From an uncultured Campylobacter sp. (GTDB taxonomy: Bacteria > Campylobacterota > Campylobacteria > Campylobacterales > Campylobacteraceae), in the NCBI RefSeq assembly GCF_937997465.1, contig NZ_CALKTQ010000174.1, forward strand, positions 1 through 38,661: DNA of 38,661 nucleotides, in the 5' to 3' direction. Position numbers and translations under genes: made by a program. Of this stretch, positions 1-6,157 are shown piece after piece. Under the pieces are notes generated by a model, which saw nothing but the letters and a program-made list of their open reading frames with translations, did no database searches and was not told the DNA's origin. How positions within the stretch are numbered: the first letter of the stretch is position 1; each line of letters begins with the position of its first letter.

Positions 1-925
1 CATGCAGGTTAAAGCCGATAAAAAATATAATCACGCCTGCGTAAAATAGCGGTTTGTGCCCGAGCGAGAGTGCGAAAAGTCCGTAGCAAACGACGAAAAG
101 CGAGACGCCGATGACTAAAATTTGCTTTGTTATGCGCTTTGTTTCGCCGATCGCGCCGCCTATGCCCATCGCGATAAAGCCAAACACCGTCGCGACCGAG
201 TAGATACCGCTGAGGTCTTTTTTATCCATGCCAAAATACTTCACGATAGCGATCGGAATCACGATAAAGGCCGCCGACATCAGCATTTTTTGCATGAAGT
301 TGCTGATGTTCATGAGTAGTAAATTTCTGTTTGAGAGTAGCTTTACGGCCGGCATTTTGGCCTGCGAATGCGTAAATTTAGGCTCCTCGCCCACGGCTGT
401 GTATAAAAGCACGATACAAACGACCGTAACCGCGATCGAGAGGTAAAAGAGGCTTGAAAGGCCGTATTTGGCGCTCAGTATCGGCGAGAGTATCATAGAA
501 AGCGTAAAGCTAATGCCGATAAACGCGCCCATCATCGCCATCGCGTGCCCGCGCACCTCCTCCTTGGTCATGTCGCTCATCAGCGCGATCGCCACGGCTC
601 CTATCGCGCCCGCACCCTGGATAAATCTACCAAAAATCATCGTGTAGATATCAGTCGCCACCGCGCAGATCGCAGCTCCAACGATAAAGACGAGCAGGCC
701 TATTAGCATCGAGTTTTTGCGCCCGAAGCGGTCCGAGACGTAGCCGAAAACCACCTGAAACGTGATCTGCGACATCGCGTAAACGCCGATGAGAACGCCG
801 ACTAAAAACTCGGTCGCCCCCTCAAGCTCGAGCGCGTAGACGCTGATAACTGGCAAAATGATAAAGAGTCCAAAAAACCTGCTGCCGATGATAAAAGATA
901 AAGGTAATGCGCTTTTTACTATCAT
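1..925 (-). CDS. MFS transporter, N-terminal 308 codons (runs off the left edge)
   Basis: Inner-membrane transporter of the major facilitator superfamily; substrate unknown. Reading leftwards from the ATG at 925 gives an uninterrupted hydrophobic protein. Residues 61-70 (GYVSDRFGRK) are the classical MFS motif A between helices 2 and 3, and GRFIQGAGAIGAVAIAL follows about 30 residues later. The visible part covers roughly nine to ten of the twelve helices; the C-terminus lies outside the window. An AAGGA ribosome-binding site precedes the ATG. The gene is divergent from rdgB. The family call rests on motif A and helix pattern; no drug or metabolite specificity can be read from the sequence. 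Confidence 0.85.
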   Translation of the reverse strand, partial: MIVKSALPLSFIIGSRFFGLFIILPVISVYALELEGATEFLVGVLIGVYAMSQITFQVVFGYVSDRFGRKNSMLIGLLVFIVGAAICAVATDIYTMIFGRFIQGAGAIGAVAIALMSDMTKEEVRGHAMAMMGAFIGISFTLSMILSPILSAKYGLSSLFYLSIAVTVVCIVLLYTAVGEEPKFTHSQAKMPAVKLLSNRNLLLMNISNFMQKMLMSAAFIVIPIAIVKYFGMDKKDLSGIYSVATVFGFIAMGIGGAIGETKRITKQILVIGVSLFVVCYGLFALSLGHKPLFYAGVIIFFIGFNLH

Positions 926-1060
926 AAATTTTCCTTTTTAAAGGAGTGATTTTACCCGAATTTTGATAATACGTAAATTAAAGTCGAATTTGATAAAATG
1001 CGCGGGATAAAAATAGCATAGCGAAGTATTTTTTGGATTATTTTTACGGTTGCATAGATG

Positions 1061-1116
1061 AAATTTTGCGTAGGCTAGGCACGTAGCCTGCCGAGCAAAA
1101 TTTTAGCAGGCTACGT
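1061..1116 (+). promoter_or_regulatory. Mutually exclusive hairpins in the rdgB leader
   Basis: ACGTAGCCTGC (1081-1091) and GCAGGCTACGT (1106-1116) form a perfect 11-bp stem around a 14-nt loop. The left arm can instead pair with AGGCTA at 1072-1077, and AAATTTTGC (1061-1069) can pair with GCAAAATTT in the loop region (1095-1103). The alternatives cannot all form together, as in attenuators. The structure ends 40 nt before the rdgB TTG. No T-run follows it on either strand, so it is not a standard terminator. Function is inferred only. Confidence 0.4.
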
Positions 1117-1155
1117 AAAAAGAACCAAAAAGACAAGCTAGAAAAAGGAAAAATT

Positions 1156-1800
1156 TTGAAAATAGTTTTAGCCACTTCCAACTCCGATAAAGTAAAAGAG
1201 ATCAAGGATTTTTTAAAAGATTACGAAATTTACGCATTGCGCGAAATTTGTGAGCCTTTTGAGATCGTCGAGGACGGCGCGACATTTGTCGCAAACGCGC
1301 TAATCAAAGCTCGCGCGGTGCATGCTAAACTGCGTGAGCTAAATTTGGCGGACGAGTTTATCGCGTTAAGCGACGATAGCGGCATCAGCGTGGAGGCTCT
1401 TGGCGGCAGGCCCGGGATTTACTCCGCGAGATTTAGCGATATGAACGAGCTGGGTCAGATAACGGGCAAAAGCGCGACCGATGCTAGCAACCGCGCAAAG
1501 CTGATCTCGGAGCTAAATGCGCTAAATTTAACCAGCTCGCCCGCGTTTTACACCGCTTGTATCGCGGTTAGCTCAAATTTGGGCGACTTTACGGCGCACG
1601 GCTTTATGCACGGAACTGCGATTTCCCAGGAGCGCGGCAGTAACGGCTTTGGCTACGATAGCCTCTTTATCCCCAAAGGCTTTACGCGCACGCTTGGCGA
1701 GCTAGACGACGCTACAAAGCTAAAAATCTCTCACCGCTCAAAGGGGCTTGAGCTCATAAAGTACGTGTTAAAGAGCCTTGATAGAAAATTTGGGCGCTAA
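1156..1800 (+). CDS. rdgB: XTP/dITP diphosphatase (RdgB/Ham1 family)
   Basis: Cytoplasmic house-cleaning enzyme that hydrolyses non-canonical purine nucleotides (XTP, dITP, ITP) to monophosphates and pyrophosphate, keeping deaminated bases out of DNA and RNA. At 214 residues it is of usual length. Family signatures are TSNSDK at 7-12 (substrate loop), SDDSGI at 72-77 with the metal-binding aspartates, NGFGYDSLF at 163-171 (base recognition) and SHRSKGLE at 192-199. The start is TTG, supported by AAGGAAAAA just upstream; no closer ATG exists. The stop codon lies in a weak inverted repeat (GCGCT/AGCGC). A HAD-family phosphatase follows on the same strand after 110 bp with its own promoter-like box. 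Confidence 0.93.
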   Translation: MKIVLATSNSDKVKEIKDFLKDYEIYALREICEPFEIVEDGATFVANALIKARAVHAKLRELNLADEFIALSDDSGISVEALGGRPGIYSARFSDMNELGQITGKSATDASNRAKLISELNALNLTSSPAFYTACIAVSSNLGDFTAHGFMHGTAISQERGSNGFGYDSLFIPKGFTRTLGELDDATKLKISHRSKGLELIKYVLKSLDRKFGR

Positions 1801-1877
1801 ATTTCAAGCGCTAAAGAAAAAACAAATTTGTGCGGCAAAAACCTGGCTAAATTTGCCGTCCCTTAACGCTAGCGCGG

Positions 1878-1883
1878 TATAAT
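1878..1883 (+). promoter_or_regulatory. Probable -10 box for the HAD phosphatase
   Basis: TATAAT sits 27 nt before the ATG of the next gene, with a possible TTGCCG element at 1853-1858. Perfect match to the sigma-70 -10 consensus; the start site is not proven. Confidence 0.45.
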
Positions 1884-1910
1884 CGCGCAAATTTAAAATT
1901 TGAGACGAAG

Positions 1911-2498
1911 ATGAATCTGGTTTTATTCGACTTTGACGGAACGATCACGCGCGACGACTCGCTGCTGGAGTTTATCGCCTACGTCGTGGGATTTAAGAAA
2001 TTTTTTAGGGGGATTTTTTGGCTTTCGCTCGTTTTGATCGGCTATAAGCTAAAAATTTGCAGCAACAACTACGCTCGTAGGCGGCTGATGACTTACTTTT
2101 TTGCTGGCATGAGCTCGGATAAATTCGCTCAAATTTGTAAAAAATACTCAAACACGCACATTGAGGATATCGTGAAATTTTCCGCGATGGCAAAGATCGC
2201 CGAGTATAAAGCAAACGGCGACAAGGTCGTGATCGTGACGGCGTCGCTCGAGGACTGGCTAGCTCCGTGGTGCCAGGCACAGGGCATTGAGCTACTAGGC
2301 ACTCGCATCAAGAAAAAGGGCGGCGTGATAACGGGCGAGATAGACGGCGCCAACTGCTACGGCGCGGAGAAGGTGCGCCGCGTGCGCGAGGCGTATGATA
2401 CGGACGCTTTTGAGCGCGTGATTGCATACGGCGATAGCAGGGGCGATAAGGAGATGCTGGAGTTTGCCGACGAGGCTCACTATAGGGCGTTTGAGTGA
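1911..2498 (+). CDS. HAD-IB family phosphatase (SerB/PgpC-like)
   Basis: Haloacid dehalogenase superfamily phosphatase using an aspartyl-phosphate intermediate. Motif I is DFDGT at 7-11, motif II is VTAS at 109-112, a motif III lysine lies near 154, and motif IV is GDSRGDKEML at 174-183. This layout fits subfamily IB, which includes phosphoserine phosphatase and phosphatidylglycerophosphatase C. The cap region (about 28-60) holds a hydrophobic stretch, FFRGIFWLSLVLIG, unusual for a soluble SerB and more like PgpC-type enzymes that act at the membrane. The substrate is therefore unresolved between small phosphate esters and a phospholipid precursor. It follows rdgB but probably has its own promoter. 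The ribosome-binding site (GAGACGAAG) is weak. Confidence 0.8.
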   Translation: MNLVLFDFDGTITRDDSLLEFIAYVVGFKKFFRGIFWLSLVLIGYKLKICSNNYARRRLMTYFFAGMSSDKFAQICKKYSNTHIEDIVKFSAMAKIAEYKANGDKVVIVTASLEDWLAPWCQAQGIELLGTRIKKKGGVITGEIDGANCYGAEKVRRVREAYDTDAFERVIAYGDSRGDKEMLEFADEAHYRAFE

Positions 2499-2925
2499 GA
2501 GGGCTGGCGACTAAGAAAACTGCAAACTAGTCGTAAATTTAAAAGCTTTAAATTTGAGCACTTGCGCGGCAAAATTTAGAGGTTAGCGAGCTTTTGCGCG
2601 GGGTAAATCGGAGCGCACGGGCTGAAATTTGGCGCCGGAATGTTTGACCAAATTTGCTAGGCGCTTTTTAGTTAAGCTCAAATTTGTTCGTCCTTGCCGT
2701 AATGGCTCCAAATTTAATGCAGCTCATATAAATTTGACCCGGTGCGCGTTTAAACCGTGTTAGCGTAAATAAAAATAGCAAACGCGGCGCTATTTGTTTT
2801 AGCTTAAATTTTAGGTCAAATTTACAGCTTTTTTCTTTGTGAAAATGCGCCATTCTTGCGGCTCAAATTTGACCGTTAAATTTACCCGCAACCCCAAACG
2901 CCAAAACTCAAATTTAGCCCCAAAT
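2499..2925. other. Intergenic region, AAATTT-rich, no gene seen
   Basis: No convincing gene: the only open frame (2668-2853, minus) has no ribosome-binding site or recognisable product. The stretch holds 14 copies of the palindrome AAATTT, mostly as CAAATTT or TAAATTT. It separates the convergent HAD phosphatase and moeA genes. No canonical hairpin plus T-run terminator is obvious. Confidence 0.6.
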
Positions 2926-4122
2926 TTAGACCATTTTTAGCACTTCGACTATTTCGCCCTTTGCTATAAATTCGGTCTCTTTTGGGATGATTAAAAGCGC
3001 GGCGCCCCCTGTTAGGTTATTTACGATCGCCGAGCTACCAAGCTTCTTGCCGTCTAAATTTACGTAAATTTTGCCGTCTCGATTTATTAAATTTACCGCA
3101 GTAAATTCCAAAAACGGCGAGCGCTTTTTGTAGTCCTCGTCCATGATCGCCGTGATTTTGGGCTCGCTAGCGCCAAACCACGCGTTTAGCAGCACGCGCA
3201 CGTAGAGCACGCACATCACCATCGCCGAGTACGGGAAACCCGGCAGCGCAAATATATATTTTTCGCCCGCTTTTGCGACCTTGATGTGGCGGCCCGGTTT
3301 GATCGCGGCGCCATCTATGATGATGTCGAAATTTTCACCCAGCGCGCCTTTTACGAAGTCGTAGTCGCCCATGCTGATGCCGCCGGTGGTGACGAGCACG
3401 TCGGCTGATTTTAGCGCGCGGACGATTGCGTCTTTTACGAGCTCGGCACGGTCGCGTACTATCTCGCACAGTACGGGTTCGCCGCCCATTTTGCGCACCA
3501 TCGCCGCGATGCCTACGTGATTTGAGCTGTGGATCTGCGCGGCGTTTTCTAGCGGCTCTCCGAGGTCTTTTATCTCGCTTCCAGTCGCCAGTACTGCGAC
3601 TCTGGGCCGCACAAATACGCTAACGTTAAAGATCCCAAGCTCGGCTAACAGCGCAGTCTCGGCGTAACCTATCGTCGCGCCTTTTTTGATTAGGATTTCG
3701 CCTTTTTTGTAGCTTTCGCCCACTTCGCGCACGGCAAAGCCCTTTGGTACGGGTTTTTTGATGAGGATTTTGCCGCCTGATACCTCGACGTTTTCGACAG
3801 GGATTAGCGTGTCGGTGCCTTCGCTCATTAGCGAGCCGGTGAAGGTTTTGACGCATTTTACGCCCCCCACCTTTAGCCCTTTATCGCTGCCCGCAGGCAG
3901 GTCGGTGATGAGCTCAAGCTCGCTCAAATCCTCTTGCCACGCAAACGCGTATCCGTCCATCGCAGAGACTGGCTTGGCGGGGTAGTTGTCCTGTGCCACG
4001 ATATCTACGGCGATGCGGCGATCAAGTGCTTGTGTGAGAGTGACCTTTTCTACGCGGTCCCAAGGAGCCAGCGTAGAGCGTAAAATTTCAAGAGAGGCCT
4101 CGTAACTCATAAATTCTTTCAT
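2926..4122 (-). CDS. moeA: Molybdopterin molybdenumtransferase MoeA
   Basis: Inserts molybdate into adenylylated molybdopterin, the last step of Mo-molybdopterin formation; cytoplasmic. At 398 residues it has the normal MoeA length. PVSAMDGYAF at 51-60 is the N-terminal family signature. VTTGGISMGDYDFVK at 244-258 is the MoCF-binding signature. KPGRH at 275-279 is a conserved substrate loop. The usual LPGNP motif reads LPGFP (293-297), a mild variant. The start ATG is preceded by AAGGAT. Just upstream of that ribosome-binding site, as a possible leader, lies copy 1 of the palindromic element (4138-4259). Neighbouring Mo genes in the window are moaD/moaE and the mod operon, not directly adjacent. 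Confidence 0.95.
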   Translation of the reverse strand: MKEFMSYEASLEILRSTLAPWDRVEKVTLTQALDRRIAVDIVAQDNYPAKPVSAMDGYAFAWQEDLSELELITDLPAGSDKGLKVGGVKCVKTFTGSLMSEGTDTLIPVENVEVSGGKILIKKPVPKGFAVREVGESYKKGEILIKKGATIGYAETALLAELGIFNVSVFVRPRVAVLATGSEIKDLGEPLENAAQIHSSNHVGIAAMVRKMGGEPVLCEIVRDRAELVKDAIVRALKSADVLVTTGGISMGDYDFVKGALGENFDIIIDGAAIKPGRHIKVAKAGEKYIFALPGFPYSAMVMCVLYVRVLLNAWFGASEPKITAIMDEDYKKRSPFLEFTAVNLINRDGKIYVNLDGKKLGSSAIVNNLTGGAALLIIPKETEFIAKGEIVEVLKMV

Positions 4123-4137
4123 TTTTTATCCTTTTTG

Positions 4138-4259
4138 ATTCCCCATAAATGACGGATTTCAAGCTTTAAAATTTTAAACCCGTTTCGGTTACGGACGACG
4201 AGTCCGCGCCCTCACGGATTAAAATTTTAAAGTTAAACTACGCCTATTATGTCTGGAAT
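4138..4259. repeat. Palindromic element, copy 1 (122 bp)
   Basis: Outer ends ATTCC (4138-4142) and GGAAT (4255-4259) pair, and the arms inside them pair imperfectly. The main stem is CTTTAAAATTTTAAACCCGT (4164-4183) with ACGGATTAAAATTTTAAAG (4214-4232). The inner hairpin is CGGAC (4192-4196), loop GACGA, GTCCG (4202-4206). One stem position is a C.A mismatch on the plus strand but a U.G wobble on the minus strand, hinting that the minus strand is the folded RNA. On that strand the element precedes the moeA ribosome-binding site by a few bases. Arms match copies 2 and 3 almost base for base. Confidence 0.85.
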
Positions 4260-4351
4260 ATTTCTACCGATTTTACTAAATTTAATCGTAAATTATGCTA
4301 ATAAAGCATAGAAGTTTATTATTAAGCCTGCAAAAAGCGCACGAATTTAGT

Positions 4352-4357
4352 TATAAT
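4352..4357 (+). promoter_or_regulatory. Probable -10 box of the telA-like operon
   Basis: TATAAT within AATTTAGTTATAAT, 30 nt before the TTG start. The same 14-base string is found upstream of tRNA-Sec (ending at 29812), which supports a common promoter type. Confidence 0.5.
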
Positions 4358-4386
4358 AACTCTCAAATTTAAGTAAAGGACAAGCT

Positions 4387-5454
4387 TTGAATCAAATCGC
4401 TAAAACGCCCCAAGACGTTGTCGCCTTACTCATAGAAAAAAGGAAAGAATTTGACGATCCGAAAGAATTTATCGTATCGTTCGGCAAAGACGAACTAGGC
4501 GAGTTTGAGAAGCTAAACGGCGATATGGATATGAAGGTCGGCGACTTGCTTAGTATGAGTCAAAGCGTGGGAAGCTCGGTCGGCGAGTCGCTAAAGTCGG
4601 TCAAAAAATACTCCGCCGAGCTTATAAAAGCAAGCGACAAGATGAAGGAGGGCGGACTGGGGGCGAAATTTATAAATTTCTTGCTCGGCAAAGACCTGGC
4701 CGCCGAACTAGCTAGCAAATATCAAAGCGTGTCAAGCTTGTTTGAAGAAATCACGGCAAATTTAAAACACTCCATAAACGTTTTAGAAGCTAGAAACGCA
4801 GAAATCTCCGAGAAGCAAAAGGAACTCTCGCTCATCATCGAAAGTCTAAAAGGCAAGATAGAAATTTTAAGCAAAACAGACGAGCTCATCGAAAATTTAG
4901 CGGCAAATCAAATAGACGAAGAACAGAAAAAATTTCTCCTCGAAGAGGCGCTATTTTACATCCGTATGCATTTGCAAAATTTGCAACAGGTGCTTGTCGT
5001 GATGCAGCAAAGCCTCGCAAACTACGCTACTATCAAGCACAATAACTCGCTTTTAAGTTTCGCCACGCAAAACACGATCACAACTAGCATCACGGCGCTA
5101 AAAACCAACGTCTATATCGCAAGTGCAGCACAAGAAGGCAAAAAGCAGCTAAAAGCGGTTTCTGAGATGGACAAGCTAGCTAGCGACGTTATCCTAAAAA
5201 ATGCGCAGGACGTAAACGATACGGCAACAGACGTGATGGCAAAGGTTGCAGGCGGTGCGCTAGATAACCAAAACCTTGAAAAAGCGATAAATTTGATGAT
5301 AGATTCGCTAGATAAGATAGAAAATTTCAAAAACGAGGCGCTGCCGAAGATGAAAGAAAATATCGCCAAAATATCGCAGATGAGTAAGACGCTGGGAAGC
5401 AAGGTAAATAAGCTCGAAAAGATCGAGCAAAGCGACGTGTATAGCATAGAGTAG
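4387..5454 (+). CDS. TelA-like (toxic anion resistance family) protein
   Basis: Helical cytoplasmic protein of 355 residues. The central part (about 190-265: MHLQNLQQVLVVMQQSL, then KHNNSLLSF and TTSITALKTNVYIASA) resembles the conserved core of TelA/KlaA proteins, which carry an RMHL(K/Q)N...NN.ELI...TV(T)AL pattern. The rest is charged coiled coil. TelA was named for tellurite resistance, but its molecular role is unknown and many homologues sit in stress or envelope operons. Here it leads an apparent operon with a YqiJ-like OB-fold membrane protein and a YqiK-like flotillin, so a role with a membrane scaffold is more likely than tellurite resistance alone. The start is TTG with AAAGGA upstream, preceded by a TATAAT box. 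Confidence 0.7.
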   Translation: MNQIAKTPQDVVALLIEKRKEFDDPKEFIVSFGKDELGEFEKLNGDMDMKVGDLLSMSQSVGSSVGESLKSVKKYSAELIKASDKMKEGGLGAKFINFLLGKDLAAELASKYQSVSSLFEEITANLKHSINVLEARNAEISEKQKELSLIIESLKGKIEILSKTDELIENLAANQIDEEQKKFLLEEALFYIRMHLQNLQQVLVVMQQSLANYATIKHNNSLLSFATQNTITTSITALKTNVYIASAAQEGKKQLKAVSEMDKLASDVILKNAQDVNDTATDVMAKVAGGALDNQNLEKAINLMIDSLDKIENFKNEALPKMKENIAKISQMSKTLGSKVNKLEKIEQSDVYSIE

Positions 5455-5464
5455 AGCGGAGTAA

Positions 5465-5480
5465 AGGTCAAATTTGACCT
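5465..5480. promoter_or_regulatory. Perfect 16-bp palindrome between telA-like and yqiJ-like genes
   Basis: AGGTCAAATTTGACCT is fully self-complementary and lies 35 nt before the next ATG. It may be an operator, or simply an extended member of the AAATTT words common in this genome. Confidence 0.35.
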
Positions 5481-5515
5481 CGCAAGCGGCAAAATTTAAA
5501 AACAAAAGGTAAAAG

Positions 5516-6136
5516 ATGGATCAAATTTTAGAGCTTCTCGGCAATAACCTCATATTTTCCGTTCCGCTGGTTATCGTTGTAGTTTTCGCCTTGCTTGAGG
5601 TTATTTTGATGATGACCGGATTTTCAGCGCTTGAGCCGATAAACGGGCTATTTGACGGAACGGACGGCATAGATGCGCCCGGCGCCGAGTTGTTAGCTTG
5701 GGCAAATAAAGGCGGCGTGCCGAGTACGATTTTTTACGGGATTTTGCTTATGAGCTTCGGGGCGTGCGGGCTTTTTATCACCGGCGTTTTTTACGGCTCC
5801 GCCTCGCCTGCGTGGTATATGAGCGCGGTTATCGCTGTAGTTTCGTTTTTTATCGCTTTGACTTGGACTAGATGGGTGAGCTTGCTTGCGGCAAAGTACC
5901 TGCCTCAGGTGCAAACGTCGGCCTTTAGTAAAAAGGAGCTTCTTGGCTGCGAATGCGAAGTAAAGGACTATAAAATCACAAAAGAGCAAGGCGGAGACGT
6001 CAAGGTCACGGATAAAAACGGCAAGGAGCGTTTTGTCTTTGCGCGGGCTGCGGATGAAAACGAGCTTATAAAAGGCGATACCGCGCTCATCGTTAAAATC
6101 GATAAAAATAACTTTTACGTCAGGAAAAAATCATAA
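5516..6136 (+). CDS. YqiJ-like OB-fold (NfeD-type) membrane protein
   Basis: Inner-membrane protein of 206 residues with about three hydrophobic segments (roughly 10-35, 75-95 and 98-120) and a soluble C-terminal domain (about 130-206) whose strand-rich pattern ending in GDTALIVKIDKNNFYVR fits the NfeD/OB-fold domain. YqiJ and NfeD proteins are genetically paired with flotillin/SPFH proteins, and the next gene 21 bp downstream is such a flotillin. The pair probably forms a membrane microdomain or protein-quality complex; that is inference from family behaviour. AAAGGT precedes the ATG. Confidence 0.75.
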   Translation: MDQILELLGNNLIFSVPLVIVVVFALLEVILMMTGFSALEPINGLFDGTDGIDAPGAELLAWANKGGVPSTIFYGILLMSFGACGLFITGVFYGSASPAWYMSAVIAVVSFFIALTWTRWVSLLAAKYLPQVQTSAFSKKELLGCECEVKDYKITKEQGGDVKVTDKNGKERFVFARAADENELIKGDTALIVKIDKNNFYVRKKS

Positions 6137-6157
6137 ATTTAATCAAAGGAGAATAGT

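Noticed and set aside
2668..2853. Minus-strand open frame of 61 codons in the spacer before moeA
   Set aside because: No ribosome-binding site, no recognisable domain, and its K/F-rich content follows from AAATTT words.
4138..4259. Palindromic elements as integron attC sites
   Set aside because: The nested pairing is similar in outline, but the GTTRRRY/RYYYAAC core sites are not at the ends, no integrase is nearby, and the copies are dispersed.
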